Shown here: one piece after another, positions 44,690-56,847 of the stretch
Layout of the letters: every line of letters begins with the position of its first letter
Numbering within the stretch: position 1 is the first letter of the stretch
Assembly (NCBI GenBank): GCA_050084985.1
Contig: JBITNC010000001.1
Location: 177,754,001 to 177,818,000 of the forward strand
Length of the DNA: 64,000 nucleotides
Source of the DNA: Nageia nagi
Lineage: Eukaryota > Pinophyta
Reading direction: 5' to 3'
Program-made: the position numbers and the translations under genes
Notes under the pieces: generated by a model
The model's database searches: none
What the model saw: the letters and a program-made list of their open reading frames with translations, nothing else
Told to the model about the DNA's origin: nothing

Positions 44690-47440
44690 TTTGCTACATA
44701 AGAATGTGAAATAATAAGCATGTGGTTCAATAAATAACATTATATATTTAAGTTTTAACCGAGTAATACATGTTTTATTTAATTAAATAAGACATGTTTG
44801 ATTTGATTCACTAGTGCAAATGATTTACAACTCAAATAATAACCCAAATATATTTCTCATCTCAAGAACCATAGATGTAAATTGACATTATTCAGGCTTG
44901 TTTTCTTATCTAAAATTAGGCCTTCACCTAGATTCCCACATAAGAGGAGCCCAAGTACTACCAATCATCAACTAGTTCACCTTAGTTAATTTTATACTCT
45001 CACAAGGAAAAGTGCCTACTATTTTCTAAGGTTATAACATTTATTGGATCAGTCAAATTATTAATGTTGATTAGGTTTTAAGTTTTCCTCCTAGGTTATC
45101 AAGATAATTCTTGAATGGACATGTATACATGTGGTATCACTACACACATTCCTATCCAATTGAGAAGTATGAACTTTTTACCATTTGGATCGTCAAACTT
45201 AACGGCTCTAGTCCACTTGTCTTCACCTCATGGCTCCCCAAACAAGTTATGTTACAAAATGTACATGTGAATGTGTTCATTTTAGGGGGTTGCCTATTTC
45301 AATGTTTGTATTTTTGTTTATATAAACAAATAAAACAAAAGGTGAAACATGAAGTAAAAAGCATAAATAAAATATCATCCATTTAAAATTTGAAACCTAA
45401 GTGTCCAATGGATTTTGTTTACCAACCCCTGAAGGACACCTTTACATCATTCCTAATTTTGCACAAGCCCATTCTTGCATAAGAATAGATTGCATCATAA
45501 CTTAAGATTTTAAGCATGCATTATTTGACTTAAAAAAAATTAAGTATCTAACTTAAAATTTAAGTCCTTAAGCATTTATCACCAAAAATTAAGTTCTAAA
45601 CAAGTATTAGGTATGCATAAAATTTAAGCACTAAGCATACATTTATTAACTTAACAAATAAGTTCTTAAAAAATACATTATTAGCTTAAAAAATTAAGTA
45701 CTAAGCATGCATTTATTAACTTAACAAATAAGTATTAATCATGCATTTAACTTAAAATTGAAGTACTAAGCATAAACATGCAACTCTTTAACTTTAAAGT
45801 AAAAATTTAGTATGCATACTACATAAAAAATTAAGTAAAAAATTTATACAAATTTCCCCCTTTTTACTTAAAGATTTATCCCTAAAAGTAGCATACTAAA
45901 TAATTTATCATTAAAAGTATTTGCATGCTAAAAAAAATTCTATGTATTAGTATTTTAAGTAAAAAAAATCCCCCTTTTTACTTAAAAAATAACATAGATA
46001 AATTAAAGTAGCATTTCTCTTTAAAAATTAAACTAATAATTTTCTTAGGTAAATTAAAGAACTTAAGAAAATAAAATCTCCATTTTAGGAGTAATGATTA
46101 AAATATACTTTAACATTTTGGCCACCTACACAGTCAAAAGGAAGTTTAAATGCACTTCATGATACACAAGATTATAATGCATTAAATTTGGAGTATAAGT
46201 GCTTCTAAGTGCATTTATTAAAAAGAAATGGCTTGCAAGTAAGCAAAAAAAATAGAATGCCCATCAAAAAGGAGTATATATTTGCTTCTATTTAATGGAA
46301 ACATCATGGGTTGCAAGAAATCAATCAAAAAAAAATATTAAATGTTACTTTGATAAACAAAAAAAGAATAAGAATTAAGGAAGGGCCTAAGGTATGAAGC
46401 ATATGGTGGTAAAAAAGTATAGCCACCTTTTGCACACAATTGCAAGCAAAGAGGAGGTGGTGTTGAGCGGAGGCGGGGGTCATGAGAAGCTAGGAGACAC
46501 CATGGTGGATAGAGAAGGTTACGATGGAGAAATGAAGCCATGAGGAGCTAGAAGAGGCCCCAATGGGGTAGAGGAGTTGGTTGCATAAGGTAGAGGTGTA
46601 GTGGGCAATGCTAGGTGTGGGTCATGATGGGAGGGGTTGTGGTTGCGATGGCCATAGCAAGCGATAATGCCAAGATGGTGATGGGAGAGGCTATGGTAGG
46701 AGGGGGTTGGATGCAACAATGGGGTGGCATAGTGGACCATGAGAGGAATCAACCTCAGGGAGAAGCACATCCATAATGGCATTCAAATGGTAGTGTAGAG
46801 TAACTAAGGTTGAGGGTTTCAAAAGCTCTCTACCCCCCAATATCATTATCAAGCTTCTTAGATCAGGATAGCAGGAAGATGGAGGAATCAACCATAGCTG
46901 CCATTATGTTTTTTTTTTGAAAATAATAAACCCCCTTTTTTGAATTAAACCTTTCCTTTAAAACAAAAAAAAGGTATTCATTTTGTTAAAAAAAAATGTT
47001 TATTTTAGATAAACCATTTAGCACTTATTTTGAAAGTAAATGGTATATATATATATTAAAAAAATGAAATGTGATTACCTTCATTAGTATTAAAAAATTG
47101 TACAATACAACTAAATTTTTTTGAAATAATTAAGGTAGGCAAAGCTATATTTTAAAAAAAATATATATAGCAATATATACAGAGCAATTTTGTACACAAA
47201 AAATTGCAATTAACATAGAAAATGTTAGTATAATAAACAATTGTTATTAAAAAAATTGCAAAAGAAATGACCTATCATATAACTTATGTTAGTAACATAG
47301 ATTAATAATTAACAAATAATCAAGGAGGGAATTTATACCTTCTCTTGATGTTACCTCAATCAATGGTGTGGAGGAAGAGGAATGAAGATCACCAAGTTGT
47401 AGAAGAAAAGCCTCAACACCAAAGATGTGAAGAGGATCCT
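44690..47440 (-). other. Copia-A leader
   Basis: Counterpart of the Copia-B leader, with the ATGCAT/TTAAGT-rich stretch at about 45480-45780 and a purine-rich stretch at about 46400-46890. The antisense ORF at 45111-45386 is listed separately. No sense gene is recognised. Confidence 0.65.
45111..45386 (+). CDS. Conserved antisense ORF in the copia leader (Copia-A copy)
   Basis: 91 codons on the strand opposite to Copia-A. MWYHYTHSYPIEKYELFTIW, LNGSSPLVFTSWLPKQVML and NVHVNVFILGGCLFQ match the antisense ORF in Copia-B, with a seven-residue or longer gap between WYHYTH.YP and the KY segment. Unknown function. It could be a fragment of a host exon picked up by this copia family. Confidence 0.35.
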   Translation: MNGHVYMWYHYTHSYPIEKYELFTIWIVKLNGSSPLVFTSWLPKQVMLQNVHVNVFILGGCLFQCLYFCLYKQIKQKVKHEVKSINKISSI

Positions 47441-47447
47441 CCAAGGT

Positions 47448-47459
47448 GCTTTGATACTA
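47448..47459 (-). other. Primer binding site of Copia-A
   Basis: In element orientation TAGTATCAAAGC directly follows the 5' LTR after two bases. It matches the initiator-Met primer site TGGTATCAGAGC with two G-to-A changes. Confidence 0.8.
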
Positions 47460-47461
47460 GA

Positions 47462-47949
47462 TGAGAGAATTAAACTATAACATGAACAACTCTAAACTTT
47501 CAAGATCACATGAAATCTCACAATACACATCCAACAAACTCACAAAGATAACAAAAGATGTAAGTGATTCCTCCAACTAGTAGTACATCCATTAACTAGA
47601 TCTTTACTTCAATCACAAATACAACTCTCTTACAATCCTCCTAACCTCAACTCCTAAGCACTATCCTATAGCATAAATTTACTCCACAAATTGTTATGTG
47701 ATCACAAAGAGGGATCCTTTTATTTATAGGCTAAAATCCCTCTTTGGATCACCCTTTTATCCAATGTACAAAAGCATGACATGCACATCCTTTCACCCAA
47801 GGGGCATGCTCATGACATGGAGTGTAGGATAAGTTACTTTATCATATTCATTTAAATACTTAAGGTATCAAATTATACCCTAAAGTATTAGTGAATTTAC
47901 AAAGAGGATTAATACAAACCTTTACAATAATGCATTATACATTCCAATA
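47462..47949 (-). repeat. Copia-A 5' LTR
   Basis: 488 bp, paired with 3536-4015. The start is TATTGGAATG (TG mutated to TA). The reverse complement of 47721-47728 is TATAAATA, the family core promoter. GTAAC follows at 47950. Confidence 0.9.
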
Positions 47950-47954
47950 GTAAC

Positions 47955-49340
47955 TGTATCATGCTCCTATCAAGTGGTATCTCTCTTTGCAATGATGACA
48001 TCCCTCTCTTAGATCATAGTGTTATGATCTTGTACTAGCTAGGCATCATGTTGCTCTTATTTGTTGACCATCATGTCAAACTACTTATCAAACTTGAAAC
48101 CACTTAGGTCCCCATTGCTACCTTTTATGTCCCCTAGACCCTACTCTATCGACTTTATCTACTTCTCCCATACCACAATGAGTGCTTCTATTGCATCCCC
48201 TCTAGTCAATTATTCTTCTAATATCTCATCGATCACTGCTCACTCTCGCTATGAAGCCCACCATGCATCATATGCTATTATTATTATGACATCATCCATA
48301 TTGGTAACTATGATAACCTGTTAAGTACACCATCAAGAGGTATGTACCTTCTTTAGGGTAATGTCCCTTATGCATCCACCCATCTATATAGATCTGGGTC
48401 CATGGGTACATCCTTTGGAACCTTGAATTGTCAATTCACCTACTTGTATTAAAATATCACCATATCCCTATGTCTCTTACTATGCATGTCATGATACCTT
48501 CTACTGCTAGCTAACTACTCTACCTAGCCTAGTGCCCTCCTCTAAGGCTACTAGATAATGTTTTTGGGCTACAAGCTAGCCCACATGCTCTAATGCTAAG
48601 AATACATGCCCTCAAAGGGCCTCTTGCAATATTCCTCATTCATCCTTTCCTATAGTCATGTGTAAGGGAGATCTCACCCTACCATGAGTACCTTAGGATC
48701 AACTACCTCAACACTATGTACAATGTAGGGTAAGATATAGGGCCATGCCACTCGCATGTGCTCCCAATACCAAATCTAAATTAGTAATGACATTGAGAGT
48801 TCCATTCTCCCCCTCTGCCTATCGATCAACTACTGATATGTCTACCATAGAATGGTAGGACCCCACTTAAATCATCTTACCTCAATGATATCTTTGACCA
48901 TGTCTAATAGATTCTGAGGGAACTTGTATCCCCTTGTATTCAATAATAGGAATCCTTTGATAAGTTTCATGACCATGTTTTTCTATCGATTTAACATCCC
49001 TTGGTCATATAGGGTGGTATAATTGATGCCCTTGTATAATGTTCTCATCACCTACCATGCATATCCAAATATTCATTGCATGGACCCACACTTTATGGGA
49101 GCCTTGATAATCATTGCACCATTAAGGGGCACCCATAGGATCTGATAGATATCCTTTAAATTAATTATCATTTTCCCTATTAGAAAATGAAAGGTGTTAC
49201 ACTTTAAGTCTTAGCACTTCACCAATGTTTGATTATAGGCTTGGTTGATGATCACATACCATAATCATACCATCCTACCTAGCCCAACCACCTTAAGCTA
49301 GATCCAATCCTCCTAATCTAGTGCACCTTATATAATACCA
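47955..49340 (-). pseudogene. Decayed PMD gene in the background DNA
   Basis: On the minus strand near 49190-49090 the PMD core is still readable as NTFHFLIGKMIINLKDIY followed by VPLNGAMIIKAPIKCGSM. Downstream come NMVMKLIKGFLLLNTRGY, EHMRVAWPYILPYIVHSV and ERMNEEYCKRPFEGMYS, all with stops or frame changes between them. The order and spacing agree with the intact-looking PMD of Gypsy-A but the divergence is much larger. It was interrupted by Copia-A at 47954, so it is older than every complete element here. It is probably the antisense gene of an even older gypsy element, although a host PMD gene cannot be excluded. Confidence 0.6.
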
Positions 49341-51075
49341 AGTATAGGCCTAAAATTTTTCCAAGTATTGCCCTGGCATAAGTCCAAGTAGTAGTGTTAG
49401 TACCCTAATCAAAGTCTTTGTTTTCCTATTTTGCAAAGTTATTCCTCTTTATTTTAAATAAATCTTTATTTTATCTTATCTATCCTACATTTTTTATTAT
49501 ATAAGTTAGTCTTATGCCTAGTGTGTAGGGCCTAAGTATTATGTGACCTATGTTTGTGTCTTAGTCAAGTCTAGTTATTTTCTTATCAATTTTTGTACTT
49601 TTCTTTTCCTTTTATGTCTAACTAGTTTATGGCAGATTGGTTAGTGTTTTCTAACTAGTTCCCTATAGATCAATTGGCTAATAGGTTGGGCAATTAAATA
49701 ATCGACCCACCAATCCTAGGTAAGTTTAGTCAGGGCTTAACAAGTAGGATACCCATTAGCCCCTTAATCAATATTGGTTTACACCCCATCGGTTGGAAGA
49801 ACCTAATGAATACCATTCGTACCTTACCTTAGTGCCTCAAAATTTGAAAAAAAAAATACCAAAAAGTTAAATATTTACAAATATACTTGAATAAAAGTTT
49901 TTTAAATGTGTTTACTTATATTTTGACTCTAATTTCATCAATTTTGATCCATTATTTTGCAAAATATTTGATGCCCTAGTTTGCTATAGGGTTTTCTATA
50001 TTTTGTCAATTTGTGCAAAATTTAACCATTAAAAACTCAAACAAATTTCATTTCCTCCACTATGATCTAATTAGCTATAGTTTTAGAATTGAAAATGATC
50101 AAGTTTTGGGAACATAGTAGCTTATGTAGATGCTTATATCCTTTGTGTGGTGGTACACCTGGTGGGCCCTCTTCACTAGCTGCAACTACTGCCATGTCAA
50201 TCCAATACCTCTCATAATCAATCACTTTCACTCTCAACTCATGAAATGGTAAAAGATCAAAGATTCAGTACATAAGAGATAAGTATGCAAAATGATAAAA
50301 TGATTTCATTTTTTTATTTTTAATCCATCGTAGGTATATTTGGTCTACCTATTAGTTAACCTATCCATTGGTCTCCTTATTCAATTTATCTAATAGATCT
50401 TAACTATCCTATTTATTAGCCCTAATCGGTCTGTAATAGATTGATTAGGTATAATTTGGTCAATTTTCCTTTTTTCCTCATCGATATAATCAACCATTTT
50501 CACTCATTGATTGACAAGATGGATGTGGTCCTACCCTATACCTCATTCCATCTTCTCACTTGAGGGGGATATAATCATCCAACCTTTTCATCTTCCTGAT
50601 CATAGTCATCCTATCATGCACCCCATAGGTGTAATCTATTTTTTGCAAAATTGGCATTCTGATCTTGTATTTTGCTTATTATTTTTTATCATTTTAGCAT
50701 ATTTCATCATTTATCATTTGGCATTGCATATTGTTTAGGTGTCACATGCTTGTGTGCTATAGTTGAATGCTGGATAGGTATGTGATCCTATGCTTGATCG
50801 TTCAACATGACTATGTCACCTACCATATTATATTATTTGACATGGCTATGTTGCTATCATTTTACCCTTCAAATACTAGGGAAAAGCAAAATTATTAATC
50901 ATTTTACCCTTCAACTATTGGGGTAAAGAAGAAATTATTTGCTTTTATTTCTTTGGTTACTTGATGTCATTGCATCCTTTCGACACAACTATGTCACATC
51001 AATGTATAATATATTTTACAATTCTATTTTATGATCATTACTTCTAGTATTTTGTTAGCACGAGTGCATCATTAT
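49341..51075. other. Background DNA without recognised genes
   Basis: AT-rich. A local duplication of about 40 bp (tcattttacccttcaa.tat) lies at 50857-50945. Repeated AATCGGT and TAGATTGATTAG words at 49660-50460 may be remains of an LTR, but no partner was found. Confidence 0.5.
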
Positions 51076-51574
51076 TATTGGGATACATTATGCATTATTG
51101 TAAAGTTTTGTAAGGTTCTTGTAAATTCATAAATACTTAAAGGTATCTATAGATACCTTAAGTATTTAAGTGAATATTATAATGTAACTTGTCCTATACT
51201 CCTTCTCATGAACATGTCCCTTAGGTAAAAGGGTGAAGCATGTCATGTCTTTGTATAATGGTTAAAAGGATGATCCAAGGGAGGATTTTTGCCTATAAAT
51301 AGAAGGCCCTCTCCTTGTGATCACTCACCAAAATTTGATGTAAGGTGATTCTTTAGTATTAGTGTTAGGAGAGGAAGAATGAGGTCTTGTAAGAGAGTTG
51401 TCATTGTAAATGAGAAAGATCTTAGTTAGTGGATTATTTCTATTGTATGGGGGGAAACACTTATATATTGTGTCAATTTGTGATATTGTTTATGCTTTGA
51501 GTATTGTTATTTAAGAGAGCTTTCAATTGATCTTGGTATATTAGGATTGTGTAAGTTAAGGCTTAAATCCTTCA
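51076..51574 (+). repeat. 5' LTR of a truncated copia element (Copia-D)
   Basis: About 499 bp related to the Copia-A/B LTRs (tgcattattgtaaag, ttaagtatttaagtgaatat, gcctataaatagaaggc). The left end is uncertain (TATTGGGATAC in place of TGTTGGAATAC). TATAAATA is at 51294-51301. No 3' LTR is present. Confidence 0.8.
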
Positions 51575-51576
51575 TT

Positions 51577-51588
51577 TGGTATCAGAGC
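51577..51588 (+). other. Primer binding site of Copia-D
   Basis: TGGTATCAGAGC is a perfect initiator-Met tRNA primer site two bases after the LTR. Confidence 0.92.
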
Positions 51589-52850
51589 TTAGTGTGAAGG
51601 CTCATCTTCAACATCCTTGAAGGTTCATCCTAGTCATTCTTCTATCTACTTTGGTGAGGTAAAATATTTAAAGGTATAATGTTCTCCTTCTTCTTTCAAT
51701 ATTATTATTTTTTACCTCATCACTTACTAACATTATTTATGTGTTAGTTGCAACTTTCTTAAGAAAAATTGTTTAAAATATATTGTTGTTACATTTTTTT
51801 CTACTAACCTTCTATGGTAGTTGCAATTTTTTTTTATAATTTTTTACCTAAAATAGAATGTAACAACACTATAGTGCTAGGAGCACTTAGTTTGACTAAA
51901 TTTGCAAGTTATAGATTTGTTTGTATGCAAAAATTTCAAAAAAAAATCACATTTAAAGTTTAAATTTGCAAAATAAAAATTGTAATTTTTTCTAAAAAAT
52001 TTATGCAATTACAATTAAATAAAGGGGCATATTAAAATAAGTATAAGCCCCTATTTTTTCACCTATCAGTAGACCCTTTATGCTCTAACTTCTGGTTCAT
52101 AACCTTCTTCTAATTAAATTGTGCCTTTCCCTAGCTACTCCACTTCCATCCCTTTGCCCAACCCATTATGAGAATTTTTTTTTCTCTTCCATCTCTACCT
52201 TACGGTATTATTGGAGTTCACCTTTGCCCTTTCTTAACTAATGCAAAGATTTTTTTTTTTGACCCACCTCCTTACCAATAATTTTTTTAATTAAATTAAT
52301 TTGAGTACTCATTATTTTTGTTGGATATCCATACCTATTCATTTAATGCTAAACTATTCCTTGTAAGCTAAGTTTTACTTTTTGGTGTGCATGCCCTCTT
52401 TAATAAATGATTAGGGTTTAAGATTTCTTTTTTGACAAGATACTTATTCAAATTAATCATTTTAACTTGCTCAAAAAAGTTAACTAAAATAAGCATGGAA
52501 AACTAAAAGTCTTATTTATGAAGAAATTATTTTTGGGACTTAGCTTTAAGGGGGAATAATTTTTTGGAAAGGGATTTAAGAAAAAGGGGGGTGGTTTTAT
52601 TAAAGCTTTTTAGGATTAATTTTCCTATAAATTCCTATTGCCTAGAATTATGAACATTAAATGTGGAGGTATTAGAGAAATAAAATTTTTATTACTAAGG
52701 ATAAATTGCAAGGGAGTGGCATTTTTCATAGGTTTTTTTTTTCTTTAGTGTTCAATTTATTTTTCTCTAAAGACTAATTGCAAAGGGGATGTTTTATTAT
52801 GATGAAAATATGGCATTTTTTCCTTAGTTAATTTTTCCTAAAGGTTAAAT
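51589..52850 (+). mobile_element. Copia-D leader remnant, cut off
   Basis: The first 100 bases resemble the Copia-B leader (agcttagtgtgaaggctc, ttggtgaggtaaaat). The rest is AT-rich and non-coding. At about 52850 it ends abruptly against a Gypsy-B-type LTR fragment; gag and everything beyond are missing. Confidence 0.7.
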
Positions 52851-54289
52851 TACAATTGTTGATTAGGATTGTGTAATATATGCGCCACGAACAATCTTAA
52901 CCAAAGTAAATCAAGAACAGACTATGGTGACAGTCTGATCTCTAAAGAAGGCCGGTTCCTTATACATTGGGTGTAGGAGAAGTAACAGGAAAGAAAAATA
53001 AAAGAGTATCATATTACTGATAAAAACTATAGGTCTTTGAGAACAAATGTAAAGAGCAATACTAGGGCTTCTGACCCTTCTTTCACTTTATTTTCATATA
53101 CTTATACTGAAGCAACAATAGTTACAAGAATTGCAGAACGGAAATGTTTACAAAACGGCTTCAAGATTCTAGCCTTCTTTTAACTGATACTACCTACATA
53201 TGCCACTTGGTAAAATATTACAAAACTAGGCAGATTGCAGATGATACGACTTCTTGATGACTATGATCTAACTTCTCGTTGTCCTCATCTCTTCTAGGAT
53301 ATTCTACTTACTGGCTCTGGCTATTTGATCTCTCTTTGTTATTCTCATCTCTATATTCTGGAATGCTCTATTCATTGGCTCTGGCTATTTGATCACTCAT
53401 TGCTGACCTCATCACTTTCAGGACCCGGTTTCATTCAAAAATGTGAACATCATTCTACCCGTGATGTCATCTTCATACTTCCGAAATGCTCTACTCACTT
53501 TCTCCAGAACTCGAGCTTTTCCACAACTGAGCTTTTATCATTTCATTCCGGAATGCTTTATCTACTGACCCCGGCCTTTTAATCACCCTTTGCTGACATC
53601 ATCATCTTCAAAACTCGATCTTTACCAAAATGCGACTATCTTATCATCTTATTCCGGAATGCTTTACTTTTGGAACACTTAACTTTTGAGCTCCAACTTC
53701 TTCGATTATCTCTTGCTGACCTCATCACTTTTGGGACCCGGTTTCATTCAAATTGTGAACATCATCCTCCCCGTGACGTCATCTTCATACTTTCGGAATG
53801 TTTTACTCACTTTCTCCAAAACTTGGGCTTTTTCATAATTGAGCTCTAGCCCTTCTTCTATGATGTCATCATTTCATTCTGGAATGTTTTATTTACTGAA
53901 TCTGGCTTATTAATTCCCCTTGCTGATGTCATCACTTTCGAAACCTGATTTCATTCAAAATTGTGAACAACATCCTCCCCGTGACATCATCTTCATACCT
54001 CCAGAATGTTTTACTCACTTTCTCCGGAACCCGGGCTTTTCCATAATTGAGCTTTTATCATCTCATTCTGGAATGCTTTATCTACTAACTCCGGCCTTTT
54101 AATCACCCCTTGCTGACATCATCATCTTTGGAACCCGGTCTTTACCAAGACGTGACTATTTTATCTTTCATGATGTCATCATTTTATCTGGCCCACTTTA
54201 TTTGTTCAAAAAACTTCCAGAGATCTTAAAATGAACTCATAGTTGCAAGTAAAGTACACCAGGGCTCTAATAAAGAATTTATTATGTAT
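52851..54289 (+). repeat. Broken LTR of the Gypsy-B family
   Basis: It aligns with Gypsy-B LTR positions from about 7967 to 9586. The LTR's first 80 or so bases and its last kilobase are missing. An internal deletion of about 300 bp lies near 53005 (corresponding to 8123-8430). The 123-bp-type repeats are present in a rearranged series (53240-54190). No target duplication was found. Confidence 0.82.
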
Positions 54290-54389
54290 GGATATACATT
54301 ATGGTGACTTTTGGGGGAAAATTTCACCTTGATCAAAGAGGAATTTAGAACTCAATCTAAAAAATAATAACCAAATGAAATCTATTATT

Positions 54390-56110
54390 TCAACTCTGAA
54401 CCTCTAAAAATTGCACAACCTTACCCCAACTTGCATGATTTTCGGAGAAGTCTTTTATTCTCGATTGGGCTAGGGCTGTGTTGTTCAAATTTTCATAGGA
54501 GATTTGCCTGTATTTGTGCAACATCCGCTGTAGGACCACTCCTTTATTGGCACATTGGTCAAAAAATTCAAACAAAGTCGACTCATCAAAAGAATTCAGT
54601 AACAAATCTATATCTTTCGTCTTTTGACTATCTTCATGAATGTATTTCAAAATTTTAGCCTTGGAGATGGGTGAATTATCCTCTTTCCATAATCCTAGAA
54701 ATCTTGCCTTAGATAATTTAGCTATTTCAACTTTCTGGGTTTCTACCCCTGCCACTGCTTGATTAAATTATTTTTTATTTCTTGACACACCCATTTCCCG
54801 TGGACTGGGTGGTCAATCGCTGAGATCAACTCAACCCTATTTCCCACATTTAAGGCTTGAAGTTCTTTGTCAAAAATCTCACCCAGCTTTTTCTTTACCC
54901 TCTTTGCTATCTTTTCCATGGGGTCGATAGTGCTTTCACAAAGGCTGACACTTGCCTCTAATTTATTCAACTCTAAAAAACATAGATCAATGTGATCTCT
55001 GAGTTGAATCAGTTGTTTAATCTTTGGAGATAATTGCTCCTAGAATTTTTCTTTTATTCTGATCAAAAAATCTCTGTCCACCTTATTGACATTCGAATTC
55101 AACCGCTATGCAATGTCAGCATTTAAATTGACAATTATTGTCTCTCTTGCTGCTACTTTAGCTATTTTGGTTGCAATTGCTGCATCCTTCTATGCTATGA
55201 CCACATCTTTCTTTGCCAGGCTATCTGCAGTCGGGGCGGTAGCTAAACTTGCTCTGAGAGTAGCTATGTTATTATCTGTAACTTTTAATTTTAGCCGTTG
55301 AGACTCTAATTGTTGTTTCATTACTTCATTTGCCTTTTGAAACTTATTATATTTGACCTCTAATTTGGTCAATTCAGAAATGTTTAAATCCACAGCTATT
55401 TGCAACAGCTCATTCTTATCACTCCGGGATATGCTCCTGGTATCTATCTTTACCTGGGTGTTCATTGAGGATAGATCACTTTGCCCTTCTTGGGGTTCTT
55501 GGGCAATAGCCATCTCAAGCACCTTATGCTTTAGATCCATTGAAGTCTGGAGCCTTACCAGGTTATTTAGAACTGGGAGCTTCTTGACCTGCTTCTGCAT
55601 CCATGCATCTTGTCCCTATTTCATCTGTTGGTACCGCTGCATGATGTCATCCACAGATACTTATTTCCTATATATCATAATGAATGGAGATCCAGTGCTC
55701 AACTCCTGAGAGGAGGAGGCCATGATCTGCTATGCTGGTGTCACAGGGCTAGCTTGACTGGGCCCGGGGACACTACTACCGGATGGACAAACGATAGGAA
55801 GAGCTAGAATGGAGGGAGGAGAAGATGATGGAGGTGGAGATGGCGAAGGTGATGATGGTATTGTGGTGATGCTAGTTATGGGGGGAACTTGTGAGCTAGA
55901 GGTGAGGGGAAGGGAGCTTTGCCATTGAATAGGCAGTGGTGGTGTTATGAGAGATTGGGTGGGTGAAGCTGGAATGATTACTGGAATTTGTGGAAGTGAA
56001 CTTGGAATGGAAATGGATGTGGTAGGAATAGACAGAGCAAGAGTAAGAGAAACAGGGGAAGAGAGAGTAGAGAGCATACCTGATGGAGTAGGGCTCCTTC
56101 TTCTTCTCTT
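54390..56110 (-). pseudogene. Gypsy-C extra ORF, C-terminal part
   Basis: From about 56110 the minus frame reads PKRRRRSPTPSG, an NLS-like basic patch, then a long Ser/Pro/Thr-rich linker (56077-55730), then coiled-coil sequence: KVLEMAIAQEPQEGQSDL, ISRSDKNELLQIAVDLNI, EVKYNKFQKANEVMKQQLES, and a region near 54970 (LEASVSLCESTIDPMEKIAK). After a frame change near 54750 it ends with VETQKVEIAKLSKARFLGLW and HKYRQISYENLNNTAL, TAG-free until 54390. TAG codons at about 55730 and 55620 and a TAA interrupt it. Not a known family. A CAG/GTATGC donor near 56083 with an acceptor before 55725 would remove the linker, so an intron is an alternative reading. Confidence 0.55.
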
Positions 56111-56847
56111 TGGCAGGTGGTGAGTGGTGCCATCTCCTTTTGGACTTTCCTTTTAATAGTATACACCTTCCCAGGCCTCCTAGCTACTATTTCTGTGGAA
56201 ACCTCCCTGGTTCCTTCCTCGGGTAGCTCCTCTTGAGCTGATGCTTGGGACATTGTAGGTCCTTGTTCCCCCTCCTCATCACTATCATCCGAACCTTCAC
56301 TTGTAGCGACGTCTGTAGGATGTTCCATTCTCCACATCTTAAATTTCTCATCTAAATCAGAATCTAGAGGGGTATTCCGATTTCTGGACTCAATCTAGTA
56401 CTGAGTGAAGGCGGTTATTTTTTCTTCACTCCATCTCTGATCTCTTAAGGTTTTCAAAGACTTTTTGGAGATGGAGTCTATTCTTGGGTCAAAATTTGTC
56501 TTTTTACTGTAAAAACTCAACCACAATGGTAATAAATCTTTAGTAATCAAGGCAGTGGCCATTACCTTGTCTTCCTATTTCGGGTTTCACCATTTAAGCA
56601 GCTCTAGCCTAGATTCAGCTCTAAAACTCAGGGGGTTGGGCTGGCCCCTCAACCTCTTGCCAAAGATATCCTCTGGATCATATAGCAAATACTGACTAAG
56701 TTCTTTCAATTTTAAATTCAACAATTTACCTTTTAATTATTCATTTGCTCCCCTGCTTTGAAGCACCAACTCATGCACTTTATGAGGAAGGGCATAAACT
56801 ATCCTCTTCTTTACTGCAGTTCTGTATTTAGAATCTATATAATCCAT
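55978..56847 (-). pseudogene. Gypsy-C extra ORF, middle part
   Basis: Same frame as the N-terminal part after a TAA at 56850-56848. It contains KKRIVYALPHKVHELVLQSR, KELSQYLLYDPEDIFGKRL, KTNFDPRIDSISKKSLKTL and, from 56337, an acidic segment (DVATSEGSDDSDEEGEQG). The frame changes near 56110-56150, beyond which the basic patch is read. Function unknown. The acidic, then basic, then Ser/Pro-rich order suggests a disordered hinge. Confidence 0.5.

Larger units (their letters stand above)
3536..47949 (-). mobile_element. Copia-A, outermost Ty1/copia retrotransposon, interrupted twice
   Basis: The element runs from the 5' LTR (47462-47949) through leader, gag, PR, INT, RT and RNase H to the 3' LTR (3536-4015), all on the minus strand. 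The perfect GTAAC duplication at both ends shows that the two distant LTRs belong to one insertion. Gypsy-A (4048-31351) and Copia-B (33141-41885) are inserted within it. Without them and their duplicated bases it is about 8.36 kb, close to the 8.75 kb of its relative Copia-B. Coding parts carry stops and frameshifts, so it is defective, although the RT catalytic YVDD motif survives. Confidence 0.9.
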
